From Elephas maximus indicus (Eukaryota; Chordata; Mammalia; Proboscidea; Elephantidae), in contig NC_064826.1 of the NCBI RefSeq assembly GCF_024166365.1, positions 21,228,001 to 21,292,000 of the forward strand: 64,000 nucleotides of DNA, given 5' to 3'. The translations under genes were made by a program, and so were the position numbers. Shown here one piece after another: positions 19,508 to 57,735 of this stretch. The notes under the pieces are model-generated. The model was given only the letters and a program-made list of their open reading frames with translations, did not search any database and was not told where the DNA came from. Position 1 is the stretch's first letter. The number at the start of each line of letters is the position of its first letter.

Positions 19508-21300
19508 CTCAGCCTCTAGGTTTGGTCCTGGGAAGGGGCCATCTGCCTACCAGATCCTGACCTCCATCTTGGCTTCTAATTCCAAGTTTAAATCTGATTC
19601 TCAGCTACAGATGATCATCCAGTCCTTTTCACTGGGTGTGTTTTCCAGCCAACTGGCGGCTAAAATGGGTAAACGGTAGCATCTTACTACACTCAACACG
19701 TGGCCACGGGTACCAGGTGGGTTGTGAAGGAAGTTCTTTAATTAGTTTACCACTGAGAACACAGAATCTAATGTCATTGACTCAAACAATGCTTCTCAAA
19801 CTTTATTGTGTATGCTAATCACCTGGGGACCTTGCCAAAATGCAGATTCTGTTTCAGTAGGTCTGAGTAGGGTCTGAGATTCTGCCTTTCTAACAAGCTC
19901 TCAGGTGATGCTGAGGCTGCTGGTCCATGGACCACACTTTGAGTAGCCAGGGACTAAAACCCAGTGCCAGACCACCCTAAATAGGGTCTTTAAAGAGCAG
20001 TCATTTTGAGGGGGAGCAGAAGGGACAGGTAGCCCTGCCCTCAGTTTTCCTATTGCAGCCATGTTTATAGGGTGAGGACTCTGGAGCTGGTTACAATTTC
20101 AGCGCTGGCCCCAGGCCTTCCAGGATGGACTCCAATTCAGCCTATCACTCCTCCAAGCAGCACACAATTTTAAAATCTCCTAATTCTAAATGTCCTTGCT
20201 ACGCCCCCCTGGAAAGGGCTGGAGAAGTAATGAATTCATGCAGTCCTTGGCAGTGCCCACTACAGTACACACTCTGGAAGCACATGCTGCTTCAGTTATC
20301 TGGTTGAATGAAGCAAATTCCTTTGGCATTAGGCGTAAAGGAGACAGAGAGAGGGCTCCCAAGGAAATGAGTAGTCATGGGGGCCACTGTGTCCACTGAG
20401 GCTTACAGATACACTTGAGGTCTTTCATATGGAAACATTCATGAAACCACAAAAGGGGCCCACAGGGATAAAGGTAAACAAGGGCACTCATAAATTATTC
20501 TGTTTGTCTCCACTTAGATCCATTCAATCCTCTGCTGGCTCTGAGCTCCAGGAGGCTGACCTCCAGAGATTTCATAACCTGGACACCTTTGCTCTCTGGC
20601 TCCCAGCTGGGCTCAGTCAGTGGGTGGCACCCGTAGGAAACTGGCAGGTGGAGAGGGAGGATGGGGAATAAATAACTCCCTACTCATGAGGGCTCTGGCA
20701 GAGGCTGCATTCCTCTATGGCCACCATTCCTGTCTGGGGCCCCTTTTCAGGGCTGTAGCTTCTGGTTCCCTTTAGGCCTGTGTTGGTAACACCACCCCAC
20801 TGTTGCCGGTGCCTGGGCACTTCACTATTCCCTGTTGGTTCTCTTAACCCTGCTCTCTGTACATTGTCCCTTCATTAAACGCTCTTCAGTGAAACCGTTT
20901 GTGTCACCTGTTTACTGTCAGGACCCTGAACAACTGATTCATCTCTGAGTGCAACTCTTGAAAAAAGTCCCAAGGACTAAGCCACAAAGGCTCCCAAACA
21001 GATCTTCTTAGGACATCTTTCTCACAGCAGCCATAGATGTGGGCACCCCTAGGGGAGGTCATTTGGCCCCCTCACACAAAGTACCCAGTTCATTCCATTT
21101 CTTCATGCTCAGATATGTTCCTTGAGATAGGGTCAATACGGACCAATCTATCTCCAATTCAGCTGGCAGCCAGACTCGTTTCTGAGGTCATTTGTAGTGA
21201 GAAATCCTATGTAGGAAACCAGATTCTTATGTGAGGTACTTGGTTAAGGGGAATCACTCTATTTTTGTTGCGCTATAAGGCACTGAGCAAATAAAAAGCC
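19508..21300. other. Intergenic spacer, right part
   Basis: No gene seen. Holds a MER5A-like DNA transposon at 19788-19952; otherwise single-copy sequence up to the CCDC136 cleavage site. Confidence 0.6.
19788..19952 (+). mobile_element. MER5A-type hAT-Charlie remnant
   Basis: TGCTTCTCAAACTTTATTGT, then ATCACCTGGGGACCTTG, CTAACAAGCTCTCAGGTGAT and GGACCACACTTTGAGTAGC, the ordered landmarks of MER5A. Non-autonomous, with no transposase. Confidence 0.85.
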
Positions 21301-21309
21301 ACAAAGTCT

Positions 21310-21536
21310 CATGTAATTAGGTTGATATTTAATTACAAGGAACCCAGGTTCTTATACAAGGCAGGAGATGGGAGCCAGCAGCTCTCCACAAGCCTTTCCG
21401 GCCTGGGTGACCGAGGCTAAGGAAATGGGAATGTGTAGGACATATGGGTGGGGTGGGGCTCTGGCACAACGTCCTGCATGAAGCTGAGGGTGGTGGCCAC
21501 GTAGGATCTGCCCCCTTGGCTGGCCCAGATCTGCCA
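21310..21536 (-). terminator. CCDC136: CCDC136 3'UTR and poly(A) signal
   Basis: ATTAAA on the minus strand at 21328-21333, with a GT-rich downstream element (ACTTTGTGGCTTTTTATT) just below 21310. The 3'UTR is short, about 225 nt. Confidence 0.6.
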
Positions 21537-48056
<26,520 letters not shown>

Positions 48057-48700
48057 GGCCACTCCGCCGCCGCGCCCGGAGCAGACGCCGCACCGCGAGG
48101 CCGGGGACCGGGGCCGGTGCGCAGGAGGCGGTGGGAGGGCGGGCAGGGGCGGGGCCTGGCGGCCACCTGACGCCGCCGCCCGGAAGCCCGCCTTCCTCCC
48201 GGCTCCCGGACCCGGACGGGCGGGCGCGCGGGGGTGGGGCGACCCCCGACCCGCTGGGTGCCTTCCTGGTGCCGGCACCGAAGGCAGTGGGAGGGGCCGG
48301 CCGCATCGCCGACGGGAGCAACTGGCCGCTTGAGGCTGGTCCTGGGGGTGGGTCCTGCCCCGACTGGGCGGTGCGCTGGGACCCCGCTGCCACCATGTGT
48401 CCGGGCGCGCAGTGATGGAATGGGAAAGGACACAGATGGACCAGTGCCCCTGGCCTGTTTCCTCCTAGCGCGCAAACACGACACTCCCTTCTCTCCTCAC
48501 CCGCAGGGCCGGCGCTCCCCACCCCACAGTCGGCGCGGACCCCGGCCTCTGGCGCCCCAGGCCAGCGCCGTGGCCTCTCGACCCCGGAGCCCTGAGGGCA
48601 GGAGGAGGGAAGCCACGGCCTGGGATATGAAACTGTCCCCGGACCCTGGCCCTCTGGGTTTTCCTCGCCACCCCCTACCAAGCCTGAGCCAGTAGCCCAC

Positions 48701-49021
48701 TTAAGGAGAGGTCCCCTCCGGTTACCCTACGCAGCCCGAGGCGCCTGAAGACCTCCTCTCTCCTCTGCCCTGCCTCCCCACCCCCCGCCCCTCATCCAAT
48801 GGGCTGCGAGCTGAGACCCCCATCCCACGCTGCCCCGCTGCCTGCTCAGAGTGGGCGCTGTTTTTCACTCTTGTAAAAGGGCGGTTTGGAAGTCCAGAGG
48901 GCTTATTTCACTTATTCATTCATTCATTCATTCAGAGACTGTCACCGTGTGCTCGTGTATCTTGACGATGCGTTTGTCCTCACACTTCTGCAGTTCTCAG
49001 CCCGAAAGAAGTGGGGACACT
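48701..49021. other. Flank of the CCDC136 island
   Basis: No gene. Short (CATT)n microsatellite at about 48909-48931. Confidence 0.6.
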
Positions 49022-49593
49022 TGTGCCTTCGTTTCCTAGGGCTGCCTTAACAAGATACCACAAACTGGGTGGCGTAGAAGAACAGACATTCGTTATCTCA
49101 CAGTTCTGGAGGTTGGGACTTCGAGATCAGGGTGTTGGCAGTGTTGATTCCTTCTGCAGCTTTGAGAAGTGATCTGTTCCAGACCTGTCTCCTGGCTCCT
49201 GGCAGCTCCAAGATTTCCTTGGTTGCAGCTGCAGCGTCACATGTCTCCCTGTCTCTGTGTATCTTCTCCTTTATAAATCATGTTGGATTAGGACCCACCC
49301 TACTCCAGTAGGCGCCTTGGTGGCACAGTGGTTAAGAGTTTGGCTGCTAACCAAAAGGTCAGCAGTTTGAATCCACCAGCTGCTGCTTGGAAACCCTATG
49401 GGGCAGTTCTGCTCTGTCCTGTGAGTTGGAATTGACTCCACTGCAATTTTTTTTTTTAACTCCAATATGACCTCATGTTAACCTAACTGATAACACCTTC
49501 AAAGACACTATTTCCATAACAGGGTCATATTCACAGGTATAGGGATTAGGACTTCAACATATCATTTTGGGGGACACAATTTAACCCATAACG
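49022..49593 (-). repeat. MLT1-type LTR, antisense, split by an AfroSINE
   Basis: Reads as reverse MLT1: AGGGCTGCCTTAACAAGATA, CTCACAGTTCTGGAGGTTGG, and a far end GGGGGACACAATTTAACCC next to CATAAC. The AfroSINE at 49311-49458 is nested. Confidence 0.8.
49311..49458 (+). repeat. AfroSINE, 45-bp-deleted subtype, nested in MLT1
   Basis: GGCGCCTTGGTGGCACAGTG to GAATTGACTCCACTGCAA plus T-run. The CAGCTGCTGCTTGGAAACCC junction shows the missing block. Flanking duplication ACTCCAGTA (49302-49310) and ACTCCAATA (49459-49467). Confidence 0.9.
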
Positions 49594-49799
49594 ACTTGGG
49601 AACTAAGGCTTCCCAATATATCTGGAAAATTGTTGGGAAATTCCTAAGCCGGGGCACGCACCAATCCCTTCTCTTGCATATCCACTCACAAGGTCATGGG
49701 CATATGTTGTTTGTGTTCATCCCCACTGGTTCCCAGGTTCACAACCCTCCACCATGATGTTCTACATGGAAGAAGCCCTTCTTCACCTGGACACCCCCT

Positions 49800-50045
49800 A
49801 CTTACCTTTAAGTGCTCTGTTCCAGAGTCACGTCTAGGCAGCCTTCCCTGACATTCACCCCAACCCCACAGATGCCCCTATTGTGCCATCCCACGGTCCC
49901 TGTCATCCTTCCTCTGTCACAGCACCAGTCACTCACTCTGGATTGACAAGACCAGGTTTTCACCTTTCTGTCTGCCCAATTTCTTGAAGGTATGGAAGTA
50001 TCTCCATCACCTGTGTGTCGCCAGCACCAGACAAAATGCCTGACA
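49800..50045 (+). repeat. L2 LINE 3' fragment
   Basis: CAGAGTCACGTCTAGGCAGC, TCTGTCACAGCACCAGTCAC, then CTTGAAGGTATGGAAGTATC and ACAAAATGCCTGACAC, the usual L2 3' order. Confidence 0.65.
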
Positions 50046-50990
50046 CTTAAAGGTAAATTTTCCAACCATACAGCATATTATTAAAAATATGATTTCACTG
50101 ATATGCAGTTAAATGTTGCCTGTTAACTCTTTTGTCTATCCCCACCCCACCCCCAGCCTGGTACTCTGAGAAACAATGAGACATCAAAGGTGTTTCACCT
50201 GCTCCCCAGAGGACAGGATTCCACCCCAGATCCTGTGGCCAAGGTGATCTGGTCTTGGGGAAAGGCAGTTGAGCAAGCCCACCCAATCTCTTCAGGAGGG
50301 TCTTTGCAGACATTAGACCTGTCAGGATTTGAGGAGCGGGACACTTGTCAGGGGGTGGAAAGGGGCCGGCAGTAGGCAGGGGGAGGGCATAGAGGACCTG
50401 GGCATACAGAGGCCAATGCTGGAAGCCAGTGGTTGTCCCTTCTGCTCCGGCACAGCTCCTGGTTCTGGCTCAGCCTGTGGGGTCTGGCTAGCAGTTGGCC
50501 TTGACTGCTGACCTCTTGACTGTGGAGGGAGGGACAGGGGAGGCTGTAGTTAACTGTGACACCCAGGCTTTCCTCAGGGAGCTCTGATCCTGAGTGTCAG
50601 GACTAATCTCTCATTTGGTCCTGGGGTGCATGTCACCATTCACCGTGAACTTGGGGAACATTCAGAGGAGACCTGAACCAGTCTATCCCCAGAACCCAAA
50701 TGTGGGTAAATCTTGGCAGGACAGTACTGAGTGGAGGGTGGGGGTGGGGGTGGGGGCAGGAGGAAAGGTTTTAGCAGGTGTCGGGGTGGGGTGAAATGTG
50801 GTCCCGGGATGACTCTCTGAAGGGCTGGGAGTGGTGGGGATGTTAGCCAGGTGATCAGCTGGGAGGGAGATGATCTGAATTAATCCTCCTAATCCCTGGA
50901 ACCAGGACTCAGCCCCTCTCCTAATCCCATCTCAGTGGATCATCCTTTCTGAGGATTGATGCAGCCATTTATCCTCCGTTACCCTTATTT
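50046..50990. other. Intergenic single-copy stretch
   Basis: No gene. Short GGGGGT repeat at about 50735-50758. Confidence 0.5.
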
Positions 50991-50994
50991 CTAA

Positions 50995-51480
50995 ATGCCT
51001 AGATCTTTTCATTAAAAAGAAAAAAATAGGAATGTTTAAACCTTCAAGACACGTACAGTACAGAATGACATAACATCCGTGTATACACCACTGAAATCCA
51101 ACAGTTGTTACTATCTTGCCACATCGGATTCAGATGGAGCCCTTCCATTTATGTTTTCAGTTTTACTTTATGTGTATGCATCCACAAACAATACATAGTA
51201 TTGATTTGTATGTTTTAAAAAACCTCTATAAATGATGTTATATTGTATACCTTCTTCTGCAAACTTCCTATTTTTCATTCAATGCTTATTTTAGATTTAT
51301 CTGTGTTGACATATTGCTCCAATTCATGATTTTTAATTTTGGAGTCTACTTTATTGTTTGAATAGACCACAATTTATTTATCTATTCTTCTGTTAAAGGA
51401 CGTATAGACTGCTTCCAGTTTTCTGTATTATAAACAATGTGGAAATTCCAGCAGTGGAATCTCTGGGTCAGAATACATGC
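50995..51480. repeat. L1M-type 3' fragment
   Basis: TCCGTGTATACACCACTGAA, ATTCATGATTTTTAATTTTG, GAATAGACCACAATTTATTT and GCTTCCAGTTTTCTGTATTA, common old L1 text. Confidence 0.6.
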
Positions 51481-52072
51481 ATCTTGACCCTTTCAAGACC
51501 CATGAAGCATATGGTATCCCGTCCACTTTTTATGCCTCTGGAGTTCTTTTAACACATTTAGCCTCAGGGTGGGAACCTTTTGAAATGCATGAAGCTCAGA
51601 AGTCCTGAGTGGGAGCCTCATTTTTGTGTAAAATGAACATTGTCTTAGGTGATGCCTCTCAGATACATGAATTTTCTAAACTTTTGACAGGTTTGCCTTT
51701 TTTGTCTGTGAGATAGGCCTCCTCACTGTTTCCCAGTTACCATGTTCTGTGAGAGTGTACTTATTGTGCGAGTAAGCTATTGCCAGGCTTCATTCAGTCC
51801 TAGTGGCCATTTTCCACTTCATGTCATTCATTGTTTCCAGGGTTTACTTGCTCCCTTCTTTTCCAGCTTCTGAGCGGTAAATAATGCCTTTCCCATAAGG
51901 AATAATTCTGGGTAGTGGTACTTTTCAAGAAATTGGAACTCCTATAAGTTATTCTTACCCTGCATTCAGTCTTAGGGCCCAGTCATTACTTCCATGTGTA
52001 GCGGGTAGAATGCACCACTGTGAACGGGTCTGCAGTGTTCCAGGGCAGCTGTTTCTGCTTCTTAGCTGTTAG

Positions 52073-52290
52073 TACTGCTTTTGTTATAATGAAGAATACA
52101 TAGAAGTGATAATTTTCCTGAGATTCAAATTCCTTGAGTTTTATTTATTTTGCCTGTATGTATTGCTTTTGCAATAATGAAGAAAGCATTGTATTGCTAA
52201 TTTTCCTGAGATAAAAAATCCCTTGGCGTTATTTATTTGGGCGGTAAGTATACTTTTGCAGTAAGGAAGAATGCTTTGTACCGTGTTTTT
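52073..52290. repeat. Degenerate ~88-bp tandem repeat, about 2.4 copies
   Basis: Unit starts at about 52073, 52161 and 52249. Shared pieces: GCTTTTG..ATAATGAAGAA, TAATTTTCCTGAGAT, GTTTTATTTATTT or GTTATTTATTT. Source family not recognised; no frame is open. Confidence 0.65.
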
Positions 52291-52680
52291 AAAAAAGTTT
52301 CATGAAAAATAAAAAGGCTAAGAAGAAGGAGACTAGAATAAGATGTATGTGCAGTCATTGCCAGATGCCTTCATGTTGTACAAATGTTCAAGAAATAAAA
52401 TTTTAAAAATTAAAAAAACCTGATTTGATCATTGACTCATATCATCAGGATTTACGTCATCCAGGGGCTGCTGGGACACATGTGATCCGGATACTGGGTA
52501 TCAGAATCCACAACTCATAAGAAAAACTCCGAATTGGTCCTTTAATCAACGTGCCTTCATTAGTGAAAACATGTAATACCAACAAAAAATTTAAAGGAGA
52601 AAAGAACTGGGTTTTGAAATCACTGTTGTCCAATTGCTCTATAAAGTAGTTGGACCAATTCATTACTAACACTGGCTTTA

Positions 52681-52862
52681 GGGGCCCTGGTGTCACAGTG
52701 AAGCCCTGGTGGTACAGTGATTAAGAGATTGGCTGCTAAACAAAAGGTTGGCAGTTCAAATCCACCAGCTGCTCTTTGGAAGTCCTACGGGGCAGTTCTA
52801 CTCTGTCCTATAGCATCACTGTTAGTCAGAATCAACTTGATGGCAAAGGGTTTGGGTTTTTA
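52681..52862 (+). repeat. AfroSINE, 45-bp-deleted subtype, with duplicated head
   Basis: The head is partly doubled: GGGGCCCTGGTGTCACAGTG, then AAGCCCTGGTGGTACAGTG. The GCTGCTCTTTGGAAGTCC junction lacks the central block. Confidence 0.85.
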
Positions 52863-53825
52863 ATAGTGGCTTTTTTTACTTTATCTTTGTTTTATTCCCT
52901 GACCTCCGCTGATTAGGATTACACACTCAGTTTCTACTGTTTTGGTGATTACCTCTTTAAATATATTTTAACATTCTTATTTGAGTTACGTCTAAAGTGA
53001 ATCTATGTCACCATCATCTTCCTGAATAATATAAAGACCTTAGAACATGTTAACTCAGATCTTCTTTCCCCACAATCTCCCGCATTTCTATCCAGTATTT
53101 TAGTTTTATCTTGTTCCTAACTCCCATTCGTCATCGTTGTTGTTGTTATTGTCTCTACAGTCAATGCTTGTTCAGATTTTCTAACATATTTATAGATTTT
53201 TCTGCTCACCATTTCTTCTGGCATCCAGTCCTTCCTTTTTGGCTCAGTTACCTTCTTATGAAGTATACCGTTTGGTGGTATGTCAGCGAAAGTCTTGGAG
53301 CCATAAACATTCTCAATCTTCATCTTAAAATGTTTTTATTTCACACTCTTGGAATGATAATTCAGTAAACATGGAGTCCTTGTTCGAGAGTTATTTTCTA
53401 TGGGCCTTTTGAAGATATTCTCTTTTATTATTATTATTTTTTGCTAATAAGAAGTTGGCTGCCAATATAGTTGTTATTGTAAGCAAACAGGCTTTTATTT
53501 CTGGTTGCTTTAAAGATTTTCCTCTTTAGTACTCTGCAGTTTCACCCCAGTGTGTTTACGAGCTCACAACTTGGTTTATTTTTTCAACCCGAGGACTTGT
53601 GTCTTTCTTCCATTTTGAAATTCTCAACCATTATATATTGGAATATTATCTTTCTCTCATTCCTTTGATCTCTTTTAGGAGCTCGTATTAGATATACATT
53701 AGACTGTCTCATTATTTTCCTCATGCCTTTTAACTATTCTTTCATGTTTCCTATCTCATCACTTTTCCCCACACTTTGAATGATTTCATCAGCTTTATCT
53801 TTTAGTTCACTAGTTCTTTTTTTCC

Positions 53826-53978
53826 AAAAAAACCAAACCAGCTCCCATCAAGTTAATTCTGACTCGTAGCCACTGTATAGTGACCTTATAGGAGAGAGTA
53901 GAATTGCCAAGTGTGTAATCTTTATGGAATTAGATTGCCACATCTTTCTCCCATGGAGCCACTGGTGGGTTCAAATTC
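53826..53978 (-). repeat. AfroSINE, full-type, 5'-truncated
   Basis: AACCAAACCAGCTCCCATCA, ATTCTGACTCGTAGCCACTG and CACATCTTTCTCCCATGGAG. The head beyond GGTTCAAATTC is missing. Confidence 0.8.
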
Positions 53979-54099
53979 TCTTTAGTTGAGTCTAATCTGC
54001 TGCTAAATGCATCATTGAGTTTTTAATTTTAATGGTTCTTTCATTTCTGGATACTTGATTAGTGCTTCCCCCCTCAAAAAAAAATCTGCCTTTTTTCAT

Positions 54100-54255
54100 C
54101 CAAACCTGTTGCCATTGAGTCAATTCCGACTCATAGAGACCCTTTAGGACAGAATAGAACTGCCCCATAGGGTTTCCCAGAAGTGGCAGGTGGATTCGGA
54201 CTGCTGACCTTTTGGTTAGCAGCCAAGCTCTTAACCACTGTGCCACTAGGGCTCC
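54100..54255 (-). repeat. AfroSINE, 45-bp-deleted subtype, perfect TSD
   Basis: Perfect 11-bp duplication CCTTTTTTCAT at 54089-54099 and 54256-54266. Contains ATTCCGACTCATAGAGACCC and GGTTTCCCAGAAGTGGCAGG. Confidence 0.92.
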
Positions 54256-54550
54256 CCTTTTTTCATAGTGTTCTATTTTTTACTATGGTTTATTTTTCTA
54301 TCTTTAATATTTTTACATTGTTCTATTATCCCCACTTCTTGGAGTGTTAATACTCTTGTTTGTTGGGTCTGCTGACTCTTGTTTATGGTGAATTGCTTCC
54401 TTGTCTGATTTGTAATATTTTATCGTGTGCTCTTCTTCAGCAAATTTTGTATGGTTTTGCTTTTTTGTGAGAGTCCTATATACCCTGGGTTATAAAAGCA
54501 TTCTTACAGAACTCTTCTGTGTTTGCTTCTGTGTGGTATTCCTAGGGGCT

Positions 54551-55388
54551 TCAAAGAAAAGTGGAATCAGGATTGGAGGAAGACTCATTAACAACCTGTG
54601 ACACAGATGACACAACCTTGCTTGCTGAAAGTGAACAGGACTTGAAGCACTTACTGATGAAGATCAAAGACCACGGCCTTCAGTATGGATAACACCTCAG
54701 CATAAAGAAAACAAAAATCTTCACAGCTGGACCAATAAGCAACATCATAATAAATGGAGAAAATATTGAAGTTGTAAAGGATTTTATTTTACTTGGATCC
54801 ACAGTCAATACCCATGGAAGCAGCAGTCAAGAAATCAAAAGATGCATTGCATTGGGCAAATCTGCTGCAAAAGACCTCTTTAAAGTGTTAAAAAGCAATG
54901 ATGTCACTTTAAGGACTAAGGTGTGCCTGATCCAAGCCATGGTATTTTCAATTACCTCATATTCATGTAAAAACTGGACAATGAATAAGAAGATTGAAGG
55001 AGAATTGGTGCCTTTGAATTATGATATTGGCGTAGAATATTGAATATACTATACTGCTAGAAGAACAAACGAATCTGTCTTAGAAGGAGTACCACCAGAA
55101 TTCTCATTAGAAGCGAGGATGGTGAGACTTCGTCTCACACACTTTGGACATGTTATGAGGAGAGACCAGACCCTGGAGAAGGACATCATGCTTGGTGATG
55201 TGGAGGGTCAATAAAAAAGAGGAAAACCCTCAACAAGATGGGTTGACACAGTGGCTGCAACAGTGGGCTCAATCAGGCATAACAATGATTGTGAGGATGG
55301 CGCAGGACCAGGGCAGTGTTTGGTTCTGTTGTACATAGGGTTGCTATGAGTTGGAACCGACTTGAAGGCACCTAACAACAACAACAAA
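54551..55388 (+). mobile_element. RTE-type LINE, 3' end, broken
   Basis: The 3' 0.84 kb of an RTE (BovB-like) retrotransposon. A reading DTDDTTLLAESEQDLKHLL matches the RT active-site region (xADDTxLxA). Stops follow (GLQYG then TGA... in frame) and later frames shift. The tail is TAGGGTTGCTATGAGTTGG, then ACTTGAAGGCACC and (AAC)n. Probably the source of the AfroSINE 3' tail. Confidence 0.85.
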
Positions 55389-55974
55389 CTGAGTTTATGT
55401 TTGATTTCTCTGCTTGGGGATCTAGCACTATGCAGATAACATAAACCCAATTTAGATGACTGCTTGGTTAGGCTTGGGACTTCAGTTTCTCAGGACTGAG
55501 CTGTATTTCTCTCCTTTTTGCCTTACTTGGAGTGGTGGATGTTTGGTAGATGTAGTGGCAGGTATAGATGGACAAGTTAGATCTTTGCTTGTTTTGAGTT
55601 CTATGCAGAGGATTCAGTTCCAGCTCCTTGTCTCTGGTGGCTGAGGCCACATATTCTGTAACTGAAAGCATTAAAACATGGCTCTGTGTTCCTACACATG
55701 TATCTGTGTCTGAACCCACCATAGGCCACTGTGGCACCCTCCTTCTCTTTTTTTCTTTGGCTTTGTGTTCCTTATTTAACTTCCTTTTAAAAAAAATTAG
55801 AGATTGTTCATATTTTAATTTTAAGATTATGTTTTATCCAACATTTTTTATGTGTGTTTTAGGGGACTTGGGGTAAGAGAACAGCTATGTTGGCTCAGTC
55901 CGTCATGTTTCCAGAAGTTCCCTTCTTGATTTTTCCTTTATCTTTAGTATTATTCTTAATGGTCCCTTATGTTC

Positions 55975-56160
55975 GTAATGTGCTTTATAGTTTGCAAAGG
56001 ACTTTCACATACAGGGTCTGGTTTAATCCTCCCAACAACCCTGAGAAATGAGTATTATTTTCCCCATTTTATCAAGGGAAAGCTGAGACTCCAAATTGTG
56101 ACTTGCATCCTAGCTTTTGGACTTTGAGTCAAGCGCATTTCATAGCTGGGTTTTACATTA
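55975..56160 (-). repeat. MIR fragment
   Basis: AGTTTGCAAAGGACTTTCAC, TTAATCCTCCCAACAACCCT, then AAGGGAAAGCTGAGACTCC, a MIR-type order. Confidence 0.5.
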
Positions 56161-56504
56161 GGAGCTTGCCTTTTCCTGACCTTCATCTCAGGCCCACCCA
56201 CAGCTTGTCCTGATCCCTTGCTCTTTACCTGAGATCCTTGGGGAGGCTGTTCTGCCTAACACTGCAGCCCTCTAGCGCTAACCAGCCCATGCTCAGCCAG
56301 ATACTTGACAGTCGTTGCTTGGCTTGGAAATAAGGGGATACATGCAGCCTGGGGCTAGTGGGGATACTAGCTGTCAGCTTGTCCTCATGGTACTTTAACC
56401 ACACATCTATTAGGCTATCTCTGCTTATGCCCTAGAAAGAGCAGACAGTGCGTGTGTGTGAGGTGGTGCAGCAGCAAAAAAAAAAAAAAATTTCATGAAA
56501 AATA

Positions 56505-56576
56505 GGGCTCGTCCGGGATTTGAACCCGGGACCTCTCGCACCCTAAGCGAGAATCATACCCCTAGACCAACGAGCC
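56505..56576 (-). tRNA. tRNA-Pro (anticodon AGG)
   Basis: 72 nt with all arms paired. Acceptor GGCTCGT/ACGAGCC, D arm with TGGTCTAGGGG (A box), anticodon stem CTCGC-TTAGGGT-GCGAG with anticodon AGG, and T arm GGTTCAAATCC (B box). No intron, no CCA encoded. A TTTTT terminator follows within about 7 nt. A tRNA-Pro gene lies in the same place upstream of human CCDC136 as I recall it, so it is syntenic. Confidence 0.97.
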
Positions 56577-56618
56577 GCTGGTAGCTACTTCTCACCAGAT
56601 GTGCCTTCCCTGCCACAT

Positions 56619-56646
56619 CAGCAGCAGCAGCAGCAGCAGCAGCAGC
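56619..56646 (+). repeat. (CAG)9 microsatellite
   Basis: 28 bp of pure CAG repeat starting 43 bp upstream of the tRNA-Pro gene. Confidence 0.9.
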
Positions 56647-57089
56647 TTGTGGTTCCTAGAGGCTGTGTCTCCCCTCCTTCCTCCCAGCTGGCTCCCAGCC
56701 CAGGCGGGCTACACTCCAGCAGGCCTGCTCCTTGGCTCTCTCTCCTCCCTCAGTGCTGGCCCACTACAGAGCCACACACAGATGCTTCACTGCCCCGTGC
56801 CCCGGGCAGGGTCCAGTCAACCCCTGACCAGCCAATTCTCTCCCAGAGCTACCTAGAAGGGTTTGCAGAGGTGCTGCAAGGAAAGGGCAGAGAAGGAGCC
56901 GGGCTCCAGCAACCATTCCTTTCCCGGGAAACCACAGGGCTGGGTGAGCCTGTCTCGGACCTCCCACACCCAGTTAAGAACCCAATTCTTACCTCACGAT
57001 GAGACCACCAGAAACAATCCTCCAAACCCATCAGACTCCTGAATGGGGACCTGGAAGACTATCCCAGCTCACCCTCAGCTTGGTGATAA

Positions 57090-57245
57090 TTTGCTCAGTT
57101 ACTCTGTTTCTTCATCTGTTGAGTGGGGAAGGTAACACCTGCCCTGTCTACCTTTTGGAGTAATTGTGAGGAGCAGGTGAGACAATGTAGGTGGAAGCAT
57201 TGTGCAAACCGGAAAGTGCTGTACAAAGGAAACAGGTCATTACGA
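57090..57245 (+). repeat. MIR element
   Basis: GTTTCTTCATCTGTTGAGTG, GGAGTAATTGTGAGGAGCAG and GGAAAGTGCTGTACAAAGG. Confidence 0.8.
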
Positions 57246-57735
57246 TAGCAATGGGCAGAGAAAAATGCACAGTGGGAAAGCTTCCATAGGATGCCTCCTG
57301 CGGGCCAGGCTGTGTGCTCTGCGGTTAAAACAACCTGTGACATAGGCACCATCCCATGGCGAGATAAAGACACTTGCCTGACTGCAGCTTATAAGAGCCT
57401 ACTTCCAACACCGTGTACATTGCTACCCAATTATGGCTCAGAGAGACTTCCTAGGAAGCTGGAGATGGAGAACACACCCTGTAAATGCCTCCCTAGGTGC
57501 GGCCCTGCCTGTTCTTCCAAGGGAAGAACCAGCAGCTTGGGGGTACTTCAGCCTGGGAGTTTCTCAAATGACAGTGAGGGGGGCTGGCCATAACTCGGAA
57601 CTGGTGCCTTGTAGGAGACCTGGATGGGCTCCGCCAGGGCCAGGCCCTCCCTTTTGTGTTTTCACTGTACATCCATCCCCCCCTGGACCCTCACTTGTTT
57701 CCAGGTGGGCTGCCATCTGGGAGCTCCGTGGGACA

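Larger units (their letters stand above)
53370..54545. other. AT-rich LINE-like stretch with two AfroSINE insertions
   Basis: Long T-rich sequence (AGTTCACTAGTTCTTTTTTT and similar) resembles old L1 antisense text, though I cannot place it firmly. AfroSINEs lie at 53826-53978 and 54100-54255. Confidence 0.4.

Noticed and set aside
54551-55388. RTE LINE as an active coding gene
   Set aside because: Stops and frame shifts interrupt the RT reading and the 5' part is missing.
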